A stretch of 46,187 nt of DNA from an uncultured Porphyromonadaceae bacterium (GTDB lineage Bacteria > Bacteroidota > Bacteroidia > Bacteroidales > Muribaculaceae). The notes beneath the pieces are model-generated. The model was not told the DNA's origin, did not search any database, and saw only the letters and a program-made list of their open reading frames with translations. Position 1 is the first letter of the stretch; each line of letters opens with the position of its first letter. This document shows, one piece after another, positions 38,895 through 46,187 of the stretch. The position numbers were made by a program, and so were the translations under genes. The stretch is taken from the NCBI GenBank assembly GCA_947178215.1, contig CAMWXJ010000019.1, positions 1 to 46,187 of the forward strand, read 5' to 3'.

Positions 38895-41800
38895 ATGAGT
38901 AAGGAAAAGAAATTCTTGACTTGTGATGGCAACCAGGCTGCAGCCCACATCTCCTATATGTTTACGGAGGTTGCTGCAATCTATCCCATCACCCCGTCGT
39001 CGACGATGGCGGAATATGTAGACGAATGGGTCGCACAGGGTCGCAAGAACATCTTCGACGAGACTGTACTCGTGCAGGAGATGCAGAGCGAAGGCGGCGC
39101 CGCAGGCGCAGTCCACGGCTCGCTCCAGGCCGGTGCTCTCACCACCACCTATACCGCGTCGCAGGGTCTCCTTCTGATGATCCCCAACATGTACAAAATC
39201 GCAGGCGAGCAGCTCCCCTGCGTGTTCCATGTTTCGGCACGTACCATCGCATCGCACGCCCTGTCGATATTCGGCGACCACCTCGATGTTATGGCAACCC
39301 GCCAGACCGGTTGCGCAATGCTCTGCGAAGGCTCCGTTCAGGAGGTCATGGACCTCTCCGGCGTAGCTCACCTCGCCTCGATTAAGAGCAGCATTCCTTT
39401 CGTCAACTTCTTCGACGGCTTCCGTACCTCGCACGAGATCCAGAAGGTGGAGATGATGGAGCAGGACGACCTCAAGCCCCTTCTTGACGTCGCCGCCCTC
39501 CAGCGTTTCCGCGACCGCGCCCTCACCCCCGACGCTCCGGTAGCCAAGGGTATGGCCGAGAACTCCGACGTGTTCTTCCAGCACCGCGAGGCCTGCAACT
39601 CGACCTACGACGCAGTGCCCGAGATTGTAGAGCAGTACATGGCCGAAATCACCAAGATAACCGGCCGCGAATACCACCTCTTCAACTACTACGGCCACCC
39701 CGAAGCCGACCGTGTAATCATCTGCATGGGTTCGGGTACTCAGGCCGCCCAGGAAGCCATCGACATCCTCATGGCCAAGGGTGAGAAGGTAGGTCTCGTA
39801 TCGGTTCACCTCTACCGTCCTTTCTCGGTGAAGCACCTCCTCGCCGCCGTTCCCGCATCGGTTAAGCGCATCGCTGTTCTCGACCGCACCAAGGAGCCCG
39901 GCGCCAACGGCGAGCCCCTCTACCTCGACGTGTGCGAGGCTTACTGCGGCGTAGCCAACGCTCCCGCTATCGTAGGCGGCCGCTACGGTCTCGCCTCCAA
40001 GGACGTTACTCCCGCCCTCATCATCTCGGTTTACGACAACCTCGCCCTCCCCGAACCCAAGAATCATTTCACCCTCGGCATCATCGACGATGTGACCTTC
40101 ACATCGCTTCCCCCCGTTGAACCTATCGTGCTCGGCGGCTCGACCTACGAGGCTAAGTTCTACGGCCTCGGTGCCGACGGCACCGTGGGCGCCAACAAGA
40201 ACTCGGTGAAGATTATCGGCGAGAACACCAACAAGTATTGCCAGGCCTACTTCGCCTACGACTCGAAGAAGAGCGGCGGTTTCACCTGCTCTCACCTCCG
40301 TTTCGGCGACGAGCCCATCCGCTCTACCTACCTCGTGACCACCCCCAACTTTGTGGCATGTCACGTTCAGGCCTACACTCACCTCTATGATGTTACCCGC
40401 GGCCTCCGCGACAACGGCACTTTCCTTCTCAACACCATCTGGGAGGGCGACGAACTCGCCAAGAACCTCCCCAACAAGGTCAAGAAGTATTTCGCCGACC
40501 ACAACATCACCGTCTACTACATCAACGCCACCAAGATAGCTCAGGAGATTGGTCTCGGCAACCGCACCAACACCATCCTCCAAAGCGCGTTCTTCCGCAT
40601 CACAGAAGTTATCCCCGTCGACCTCGCCATCGAGCAGATGAAGAAATTCATCGTCAAGAGCTACGGCAAGAAGGGTCAGGATATCGTCGAGAAGAACTAT
40701 GCAGCCGTTGATCGCGGCGGCGAGTACAAGGTGCTTGACGTCGACGCCGCATGGAGCAACCTCCCCGAGGATCCCGCCGAAGATCGCAACGAACCCGAAT
40801 TCGTATCGAAGATCTGCCGCCCCATCAATGCACAGGACGGCGATCTCCTCAAAGTAAGCGATTTCATGGGCAACGCCGACGGCACCTGGCAGCAGGGCAC
40901 ATCCAAGTATGAGCGTCGCGGTGTGGCAGCCTTCGTTCCCGAATGGCTCGAAGAGAACTGCATACAGTGCAACAAGTGCGCATACGTCTGCCCCCACGCC
41001 ACCATCCGTCCGTTCCTCCTTGACAGCGCCGAGATGAGCGCCGCTCCCTTCGGAGAGGCCGACACCATCGCTGCTATCGGCAAGGACTTCGCAGGCCTCC
41101 GCTTCATCCAGGCTGTCGACCCCCTCGACTGTCTCGGTTGCGGCAACTGTGTCGACGTATGCCCCGGCAAGAAGGGCGAGAAGGCTCTCGTGATGAAGCC
41201 CCTCGAAACCCAGCTCGACGTACAGAAGAACTGGGACTACTGCGTAGACCACGTAGCCTCCAAGCAGGATCGCATCGACATCAAGCTCAATGTCAAGAAC
41301 AGCCAGTTTGCCCGTCCTTACCTTGAATTCTCAGGCGCTTGCTCGGGCTGCGGCGAGACTCCCTATATCAAGCTCATCACCCAGCTCTTCGGCGACCATG
41401 AGATGATAGCCAACGCTACCGGTTGCTCGTCAATCTGGGCCGGCTCAGTACCCTCGACCCCCTATACTACCAACGAGAAGGGTCACGGTCCCGCATGGGG
41501 CAACTCGCTCTTTGAGGACTTCGCCGAGTTCGGTCTCGGTATGTACATCGGCGCCGAGAAGCTCACCGCCCGCGTAGCCGAGATTATGAAGAAGGCCGTG
41601 GCTTGCCCTGACTGCAACGACCGCATACGTGAGCTCGCCCAGCAGTGGCTCGACAATCAGACCAACGCCGCCGTAACTCGCGCCGTTGCCGACGAAATCG
41701 TTCCCCTCGCCGAGGCTTGCGGTTGCGACATATGCCGCGACCTCCTCACTGTCCGCCACTACATCGCCTACCGCTCGCAGTGGATTATCGCCGGCGACGG

Positions 41801-42461
41801 CGCCGCTTACGACATAGGCTTCGGCGGTCTTGACCATGTTCTCGCCACCGGCAAGAACGTAAATGTAATCGTTGTCGACACCGAGGTTTACTCCAACACC
41901 GGCGGTCAGGCTTCCAAGGCCACCCCGCTCGGCGCTGTCGCCAAGTTTGCCGCTGCCGGCAAGCGCGTGCGCAAGAAAGACCTCGGCCTCATCGCTTCGA
42001 CCTACGGCTACGTTTATGTAGCTCAGATAGCCATGGGTGCCGACCAGGCCCAGACCCTCAAAGCTATCCGCGAAGCCGAGGCCTACGACGGTCCGTCGCT
42101 CATCATCGCCTACGCCCCCTGTATCAACCACGGTATCAAGTCGGGTATGGGTCACGCCCAGCTCGAAGAGCAGAAGGCTGTCGAGTGTGGTTACTGGAGC
42201 CTCTGGCGCTACAACCCCGCACTCGAAGAGGAGGGCAAGAACCCGTTCAGCCTCGACTCGAAGGCTCCCGACTGGGACAAGTTCGAGGACTTCCTCAAAG
42301 GCGAGGTGCGCTATGCATCGCTGTTGAAGTCGTTCCCCGCAGAAGCCGCCGAACTCTTCGCAGCAGCCAAGTCCAACGCCCAGTGGCGTTACAACAACTA
42401 TCGTCGCCTCGCTCAGCAGCAGTGGGGTGTTGACCCCGAAGTAGGCAATCTCCCCAAGTAA
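38895..42461 (+). CDS. nifJ: Pyruvate:ferredoxin (flavodoxin) oxidoreductase
   Basis: Oxidatively decarboxylates pyruvate to acetyl-CoA with reduction of ferredoxin, the central anaerobic pyruvate route. The 1188-residue single-chain enzyme has the N-terminal YPITPSSTMAEYVDEW domain I, domains II to IV, two ferredoxin-type clusters CIQCNKCAYVCP and CLGCGNCVDVCP (about 690-755), the proximal CSGCGETPY cluster site, and the TPP-binding GDGAAYDIGFGGLDHVL with VYSNTGGQ (about 970-1005). The order and length are those of homodimeric PFORs. Codon use is strongly biased to C-ending codons, consistent with high expression. Monocistronic: its own promoter and a strong terminator. Confidence 0.97.
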   Translation: MSKEKKFLTCDGNQAAAHISYMFTEVAAIYPITPSSTMAEYVDEWVAQGRKNIFDETVLVQEMQSEGGAAGAVHGSLQAGALTTTYTASQGLLLMIPNMYKIAGEQLPCVFHVSARTIASHALSIFGDHLDVMATRQTGCAMLCEGSVQEVMDLSGVAHLASIKSSIPFVNFFDGFRTSHEIQKVEMMEQDDLKPLLDVAALQRFRDRALTPDAPVAKGMAENSDVFFQHREACNSTYDAVPEIVEQYMAEITKITGREYHLFNYYGHPEADRVIICMGSGTQAAQEAIDILMAKGEKVGLVSVHLYRPFSVKHLLAAVPASVKRIAVLDRTKEPGANGEPLYLDVCEAYCGVANAPAIVGGRYGLASKDVTPALIISVYDNLALPEPKNHFTLGIIDDVTFTSLPPVEPIVLGGSTYEAKFYGLGADGTVGANKNSVKIIGENTNKYCQAYFAYDSKKSGGFTCSHLRFGDEPIRSTYLVTTPNFVACHVQAYTHLYDVTRGLRDNGTFLLNTIWEGDELAKNLPNKVKKYFADHNITVYYINATKIAQEIGLGNRTNTILQSAFFRITEVIPVDLAIEQMKKFIVKSYGKKGQDIVEKNYAAVDRGGEYKVLDVDAAWSNLPEDPAEDRNEPEFVSKICRPINAQDGDLLKVSDFMGNADGTWQQGTSKYERRGVAAFVPEWLEENCIQCNKCAYVCPHATIRPFLLDSAEMSAAPFGEADTIAAIGKDFAGLRFIQAVDPLDCLGCGNCVDVCPGKKGEKALVMKPLETQLDVQKNWDYCVDHVASKQDRIDIKLNVKNSQFARPYLEFSGACSGCGETPYIKLITQLFGDHEMIANATGCSSIWAGSVPSTPYTTNEKGHGPAWGNSLFEDFAEFGLGMYIGAEKLTARVAEIMKKAVACPDCNDRIRELAQQWLDNQTNAAVTRAVADEIVPLAEACGCDICRDLLTVRHYIAYRSQWIIAGDGAAYDIGFGGLDHVLATGKNVNVIVVDTEVYSNTGGQASKATPLGAVAKFAAAGKRVRKKDLGLIASTYGYVYVAQIAMGADQAQTLKAIREAEAYDGPSLIIAYAPCINHGIKSGMGHAQLEEQKAVECGYWSLWRYNPALEEEGKNPFSLDSKAPDWDKFEDFLKGEVRYASLLKSFPAEAAELFAAAKSNAQWRYNNYRRLAQQQWGVDPEVGNLPK

Positions 42462-42495
42462 TCATCGAGGAGTAACCTTATAATACGCAATGCCG

Positions 42496-42540
42496 GTCGG
42501 GGCGGTGAGCTGATGCTCGCCGCCCCGACTCAGTTATTAT
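42496..42540 (+). terminator. Terminator of nifJ
   Basis: A 15-bp stem, GTCGGGGCGGTGAGC (42496-42510) with GCTCGCCGCCCCGAC (42515-42529), has one G-T pair and a TGAT loop, and is followed by a T-rich run (TTATTATATTTAT). It starts 34 bp past the stop codon. Confidence 0.88.
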
Positions 42541-42837
42541 ATTTATCTGTCAGTCTATAACTGTTATTCATTCGCCTGCGTGGTGCGAGCCGTATGCCTC
42601 GTAAGAACTGTCAGAGGGCGCCGTTGCTTCCGCACGTACAAAAAAAACTAAACGAGGAGATGTTTCACAACGTCTCCTCGCTTAGATAATAAACCAATCA
42701 TTATCACATTTCTTGCAATGGAAAAAGTAATTTCTGCTATGTACCTTATAAACGCATGCAGGATAAAAAGGTTCGGTGGAAGTGTGATTTAGCTCATATT
42801 AACTACTGTGGGCAGCTGAAATGCCCGCGATTTTCGC
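42541..42837. other. Long nifJ-recA intergenic region with possible RNA or tiny ORF
   Basis: The gap between nifJ and recA is 437 bp. Besides the nifJ terminator and recA promoter it holds the orphan leftward terminator (42640-42685), the pairable pieces GTGCG/CGCAC and GCCTC/GAGGGC around 42572-42636, a 24-codon frame at 42718-42792 (MEKVISAMYLINACRIKRFG and four more residues) and a GGGCA/TGCCC hairpin at 42810-42826 just upstream of the recA -7 element. I recognise no known RNA family. A small RNA on either strand is possible. Confidence 0.35.
42640..42685 (-). terminator. Orphan intrinsic terminator pointing leftward
   Basis: The arms 42648-42664 and 42669-42685 form a 17-position stem with one mismatch and one G-T pair, closed by a 4-base loop. 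Read on the minus strand it is followed by a run of eight T (the A-run at 42640-42648), a perfect Rho-independent terminator. No minus-strand gene lies to its right before recA, so its transcript is unknown. On the plus strand it could be a leader hairpin for the 24-codon frame at 42718. Confidence 0.65.
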
Positions 42838-42845
42838 TATCTTTG
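42838..42845 (+). promoter_or_regulatory. Promoter core of recA
   Basis: TATCTTTG (42838-42845) fits TAnnTTTG. There is no clear -33 TTTG; a small GGGCA/TGCCC hairpin (42810-42826) occupies that region. The leader to the ATG at 42899 is about 45 nt. No LexA-type box is recognised. Confidence 0.55.
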
Positions 42846-42898
42846 CACCATAAATCACTCAATTACGCATAAACAACAAAATCTACCATAATATACTT

Positions 42899-44098
42899 AT
42901 GGCAACAGCGAAAGAAACGAAAAAGAAGGCAGTGGCCAAAAAGGAGATTGACCCTCGTGCGGCCAAGCTCGAAGCTTTGGGCGAAGCCCTCGGCAAAATC
43001 GAGAAAAACTTCGGCAAGGGCGCAATCATGAAGCTCGGCGACGACTCTATCGTCGATGTCGACGTGATTCCCTCAGGCTCGATAAGCCTCAACCATGCTC
43101 TCGGTGTGGGCGGCTATCCCCGTGGCCGTATCATCGAGATATACGGCCCGGAGTCGTCGGGTAAGACCACTCTTGCCATTCATGCGATAGCCGAGGCTCA
43201 GCGACAGGGCGGCATTGCCGCCATAATTGACGCCGAGCACGCTTTCGATCGCTTCTATGCCGAGCAGCTTGGTGTCGATGTCAACAATCTCTTCATCGCC
43301 CAGCCCGACAACGGTGAGCAGGCGCTTGAAATAGCTGAGCAGCTCATACGCTCGTCGGCAATTGACATACTCGTGGTCGATTCAGTGGCTGCGCTTACCC
43401 CCAAAAACGAGATTGAGGGCGACATGGGCGACAGCAAGGTCGGTCTCCAAGCACGCCTCATGTCGCAGGCCATGCGCAAGCTCACAGGCATCATATCGCG
43501 CACCAACACCTGCTGCATCTTCATCAATCAGCTCCGAGAGAAAATCGGCGTGATGTTCGGCCCCTCCGAGACCACTACCGGTGGCAACGCCCTTAAATTC
43601 TACTCGTCGGTGCGCATCGACATCCGTCCGTCGTCGACTATCAAGGAGGGCGAGGACAAGATTCTGGGCCGTCACGCCAAGGTGAAGATTGTCAAGAACA
43701 AGGTTGCGCCCCCGTTCAAGCGTGCAGAGTTCGACATCATGTTCGGGCGCGGCATTTCGCGCGGCAGCGAGATTGTAGACCTTGGCGTAGAGCTCGGCAT
43801 CATTGCCAAGAGCGGCTCATGGTTCAGCTACGACGGAGCCAAGCTCGCTCAGGGCCGCGACCGCGCAATACGCACCGTCGAGGATAATCCCGAACTCGCC
43901 GACGAACTCGAGGTAAAGATAGCCGAGGCTTTAAAGGAGCAGAGTGCGTCGGCCATGGGGCCGCGCAAGGCCGCTCCCGCCCCCAAGCCCGTTGAGAGCA
44001 AGGACGCAGACGAGGTGATTGACGACGAAGAACTCGACATTGACGACGACTTCACCGACGATGACGAAGCCGACCTCTTCTCGGTGAGCGAGGACTGA
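42899..44098 (+). CDS. recA: Recombinase A with long acidic tail
   Basis: Strand-exchange and SOS co-protease. The 399-residue protein has the Walker A motif GPESSGKTT (83-91), the Walker [16 protein letters not shown]-binding loop 1 ([20 protein letters not shown]) and loop 2 with [11 protein letters not shown], then the C-terminal domain. After about residue 345 it adds an Ala/Pro linker and an extended Asp/Glu-rich tail ([20 protein letters not shown]), longer and more acidic than the E. coli tail of about 25 residues. Monocistronic, with its own promoter and terminator. Confidence 0.98.
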   Translation: MATAKETKKKAVAKKEIDPRAAKLEALGEALGKIEKNFGKGAIMKLGDDSIVDVDVIPSGSISLNHALGVGGYPRGRIIEIYGPESSGKTTLAIHAIAEAQRQGGIAAIIDAEHAFDRFYAEQLGVDVNNLFIAQPDNGEQALEIAEQLIRSSAIDILVVDSVAALTPKNEIEGDMGDSKVGLQARLMSQAMRKLTGIISRTNTCCIFINQLREKIGVMFGPSETTTGGNALKFYSSVRIDIRPSSTIKEGEDKILGRHAKVKIVKNKVAPPFKRAEFDIMFGRGISRGSEIVDLGVELGIIAKSGSWFSYDGAKLAQGRDRAIRTVEDNPELADELEVKIAEALKEQSASAMGPRKAAPAPKPVESKDADEVIDDEELDIDDDFTDDDEADLFSVSED

Positions 44099-44120
44099 GC
44101 TCATAATCCTGCAAATCATA

Positions 44121-44180
44121 AACTGACGCTCCGTAGGGCCGCCTGTGAGGCGACGCTGTGCGGAGCGTCAGTTTTATTTT
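44121..44180 (+). terminator. Terminator of recA
   Basis: AACTGACGCTCCG (44121-44133) pairs perfectly with CGGAGCGTCAGTT (44161-44173), with inner GCCT/AGGC pairing, and is followed by TTTTATTTT. It starts 23 bp past the stop codon. Confidence 0.88.
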
Positions 44181-44240
44181 GCCCGGCGACAGCCGCAGCC
44201 TGAGGCGGCTTAAAACGGTCGTGGCGGCTGCAAAAAGCTT

Positions 44241-44276
44241 CACAGGCCGGATGCCCTGCTGGGCGTCCGGCCTGTG
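44241..44276 (-). terminator. Terminator of the exchanger gene
   Basis: CACAGGCCGGATGCCC (44241-44256) pairs with GGGCGTCCGGCCTGTG (44261-44276), 15 pairs plus one T-G, around a TGCT loop. On the minus strand it is followed by AAGCTTTTTGC. It lies 41 bp past the exchanger stop. Confidence 0.85.
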
Positions 44277-44316
44277 ATTTCAGGTGATAGTGTGATATAT
44301 GTGTTCGGCTGTGCCG

Positions 44317-45969
44317 TTACATAAACGCGAGTATTATGCCCTGGGCCGTGACTACGCGCAGGAACATCGTGAGCGGGTAGACGGTCGAGTAGGCTACGGC
44401 GGGGGAATCGCTGCCGGTAGCGTTGCCGGCATAGGCGAGCGCAGGGGGGTCGGTGTAGCCGCCGGCAAACATACCCATTATCGTGAGATAGTTGATTTTG
44501 TAGACGCCGCGGGCTATGCAGCCCACAATCACGAGAGGCAGGAATGTGATGATGAAGCCCCAGATTACCCACCACATGCCGGTGGAGTTGAACACGGCGT
44601 CGGCAAATCCCGAGCCGGCGCTGATGCCCACCGACGCGAGGAAGAGGCAGATGCCGAGCTCGCGCATAAACATGGAGGCGGAAGTCGAGGTGTAGGTCAC
44701 GAGCTTAAACTTATAGCCGAAGCGGCTGAGCAGAATAGCCACTACGAGAGGACCGCCGGCGAGGCCGAGCTTCATGCCGAAGCCTACGTTGATGGAGCCT
44801 ACGATGATACCGAAGAGGATGCCTACGAAGATTGTGATGAGGTTGGGTTGGTTGAGCCGCTTCATCGAGTTGCCGAGCTTGGAGGCGAGGCGGTCGATGT
44901 CGTTGAGGTCGCCCACTACGGTGATGCGGTCGCCCATCTGGAGGCGTAGGTCGGGCGAGGCGAGGAGGTCGACACCGGCACGGTTGACGCGGGTGGCGTT
45001 GACCTTGTAGCCGGCGTGTAGACGGAGCGAGCCGAGCATCACGCCGTTGTACTGAGGCTTGGTGATGACGATACGGCGGCTGACAACGTGGGTGGGGGTG
45101 ATGTCTTCCCAGTCCATTTCGAGCTGCGGGCCTACCACGCCCTCGAAGCGCTCAACGTCGTTGGCGGCAACCACTACCATGAGCTTGTCGCCAACGCGGA
45201 CTTGTGTCTGCGAGGTCGGGATTATGGTCTGGCCGTTTTCGTCGAGCAGACGTGAAATCACGAAGTCGCACTGGATGATGTTGTGGAGCTGTACGAGGCT
45301 CTTGCCCGAGATGAGGGGGTTGGTAACCTCCACGGAGATGATGTTGGGCTTGGTGAGCGAGTTTTCAGTCTCGTCCTCGATAGCTTTAATCTCGTTTTCG
45401 GTTTTGATGCGGAATATGCCCTTGATGACGAACATTGCCGCAATGATGCCGATAACGCCCAGAGGATAGGCTGCTGCGTAGCCCATCGACATGATGTTGA
45501 TGGCGTCGGGGTTGCCTACTGTCTGCTGCGCGGCTGCAAGGCCGGGGGTGTTGGTCACAGCGCCGCTGAGCACGCCCACTATTGCCGAGATGTCGGTGTC
45601 GCCGTCGATGTAGTAAATGGCGAGTGCGATGATGACGTTGAGCGCGATAGCCGCCACGGCGAGGCCGTTGAGGCGCATGCCGCCTTTCTTGAACGACGAG
45701 AAGAACGCCGGGCCCACTTGCAGACCGATAGAAAAGATGAAGAGAATAAGACCGAATTCACGGATGAATTTCAGTACTTCGGCATTGACGATATAGCCGA
45801 AGTGGCCCATGAGGATGCCTACGAAGAGCACGAATGTGACACCAAGCGAGATGCCGCCAATCTTGAGATGGCCGAGCCACACGCCTGCCGCGATGACAAA
45901 CGAGTACAAGACAATCGTCGATGCAAGCGACACATTGCCCGGCCCGATTAAATCAATTAGCCAGTCCAT
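44317..45969 (-). CDS. Aspartate:alanine exchanger-family transporter (YidE/YbjL-like)
   Basis: A 550-residue inner-membrane transporter of the AAE (AspT) family. The frame extends upstream to 46038, but the ATG at 45969 (MDWLIDLIGPGN) is the normal start. It has two homologous membrane domains of about five helices each (about 1-185 and 375-550), joined by two TrkA-C (RCK_C) regulatory domains (about 205-285 and 290-370; IPTSQTQVRVGDKLMVVV and LRLQMGDRITVVGDL). The family repeats GAVTNTPGLAAAQQ in the first half and GGYTDPPALAYAG in the second are the substrate-site motifs. The substrate, perhaps a dicarboxylic amino acid, is unknown. Confidence 0.92.
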   Translation of the reverse strand: MDWLIDLIGPGNVSLASTIVLYSFVIAAGVWLGHLKIGGISLGVTFVLFVGILMGHFGYIVNAEVLKFIREFGLILFIFSIGLQVGPAFFSSFKKGGMRLNGLAVAAIALNVIIALAIYYIDGDTDISAIVGVLSGAVTNTPGLAAAQQTVGNPDAINIMSMGYAAAYPLGVIGIIAAMFVIKGIFRIKTENEIKAIEDETENSLTKPNIISVEVTNPLISGKSLVQLHNIIQCDFVISRLLDENGQTIIPTSQTQVRVGDKLMVVVAANDVERFEGVVGPQLEMDWEDITPTHVVSRRIVITKPQYNGVMLGSLRLHAGYKVNATRVNRAGVDLLASPDLRLQMGDRITVVGDLNDIDRLASKLGNSMKRLNQPNLITIFVGILFGIIVGSINVGFGMKLGLAGGPLVVAILLSRFGYKFKLVTYTSTSASMFMRELGICLFLASVGISAGSGFADAVFNSTGMWWVIWGFIITFLPLVIVGCIARGVYKINYLTIMGMFAGGYTDPPALAYAGNATGSDSPAVAYSTVYPLTMFLRVVTAQGIILAFM

Positions 45970-46045
45970 TGTAAATAAACGGTTTGAGGGTCGGTTGACC
46001 CTGATAATGAATAATGATTGGTGGGCATCTTCGCCCAACAGTCTG

Positions 46046-46053
46046 CAAAGTTA
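46046..46053 (-). promoter_or_regulatory. Promoter core of the exchanger gene
   Basis: On the minus strand TAACTTTG (46053 to 46046) fits the -7 consensus. No -33 TTTG is correctly spaced. The leader to 45969 is about 70 nt. Confidence 0.5.
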
Positions 46054-46133
46054 GTAAAAATTTGTTAATTGGAGCGCCGTCGCCATGTAAAACCTGTTCC
46101 GGCCACGGTTGCTCTCTCATTTACAATAAGGCG

Positions 46134-46186
46134 CCTACTCTCAACTGGCAAGTGCAAAATTAGCTATTTGACGAAAGAAAACATTT
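46134..46186 (-). repeat. Right copy of the 53-bp terminal inverted repeat
   Basis: Exact reverse complement of bases 1-53. Its TAATTTTG element here reads leftward, into the window and toward the exchanger gene. The base just outside (46187) also fits an extension of the repeat, so the genomic repeat may be longer than what is visible. Confidence 0.9.
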
Positions 46187-46187
46187 T

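Noticed and set aside
38892-41252. 786-codon frame on the minus strand across nifJ
   Set aside because: The codon bias of nifJ opens the opposite frame. The real protein on the plus strand is unmistakable.
1-46187. Circular plasmid or phage genome suggested by repeated ends
   Set aside because: The end repeat is inverted, not direct, and the content is chromosomal housekeeping genes without replication, mobilisation or phage genes.

Overview
The window looks like a chromosomal stretch of a Bacteroidota bacterium, order Bacteroidales. A Muribaculaceae-like gut species is my best guess, but the family is inference. The evidence is: (i) the recurrent Bacteroidota promoter form TTTG, about 20 nt, TAnnTTTG in front of many genes, with no consistent Shine-Dalgarno sequence; (ii) gene content such as a BspA-type leucine-rich-repeat surface protein with a type-IX-like C-terminal tail, a GH89 glycosidase, a clostripain-family lipoprotein, pyruvate:ferredoxin oxidoreductase, a reverse rubrerythrin and carboxynorspermidine dehydrogenase; (iii) generally G+C-rich coding sequence. 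I see no tRNA, rRNA, CRISPR array, transposase or phage gene.

Layout. 1-3024 (+): pyrE, an SRPBCC protein and a Rieske-like lipoprotein in one tight operon, then carboxynorspermidine dehydrogenase. 3142-8437 (-): BspA-type LRR protein, a small outer-membrane barrel and glycogen branching enzyme. 8717-14877 (+): GH89 alpha-N-acetylglucosaminidase, threonine aldolase and a BamA/TamA-type barrel lipoprotein. 15003-17832 (+): an AT-richer block with a lipid-anchored TPR/transmembrane/HTH regulator, a 36-codon lipoprotein under a textbook promoter, and a small outer-membrane barrel. 17963-23030 (+): TerB-like protein, DNA polymerase I with an apparently dead proofreading site, and a flippase-like membrane protein overlapping a small membrane protein. 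23190-25290 (+): class A acid phosphatase followed by a phosphate-selective porin. 25400-27040 (-) and 27098-30639 (+): ArnT-like glycosyltransferase diverging from a lipid kinase, then YchF and a 476-residue unknown protein. 30842-34936 (-): reverse rubrerythrin, folA, thyA, a NapH-like membrane ferredoxin and a ROK sugar kinase. 35113-44098 (+): clostripain lipoprotein, MscS channel and dGTPase as an operon, then nifJ and recA. 44317-45969 (-): AspT/YidE-type exchanger.

How the parts fit. Most genes are housekeeping: pyrimidine, thymidylate, folate and dGTP metabolism, DNA repair and replication, glycogen, pyruvate oxidation and oxidative-stress defence. Mixed in are cell-envelope genes. 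The acid phosphatase and OprO/P porin read as a phosphate-scavenging pair. The regulator, small lipoprotein and barrel at 15003-17832 read as a possible envelope-signalling module and are the best candidate here for something undescribed. The two window ends carry a 53-bp perfect inverted repeat, each copy with a promoter-like element pointing inward. It may be a genomic repeat that broke the assembly or a recombination site.

Limits: all product names come from reading motifs by eye. No database search, signal-peptide predictor or folding program was run, and residue numbers are hand counts.
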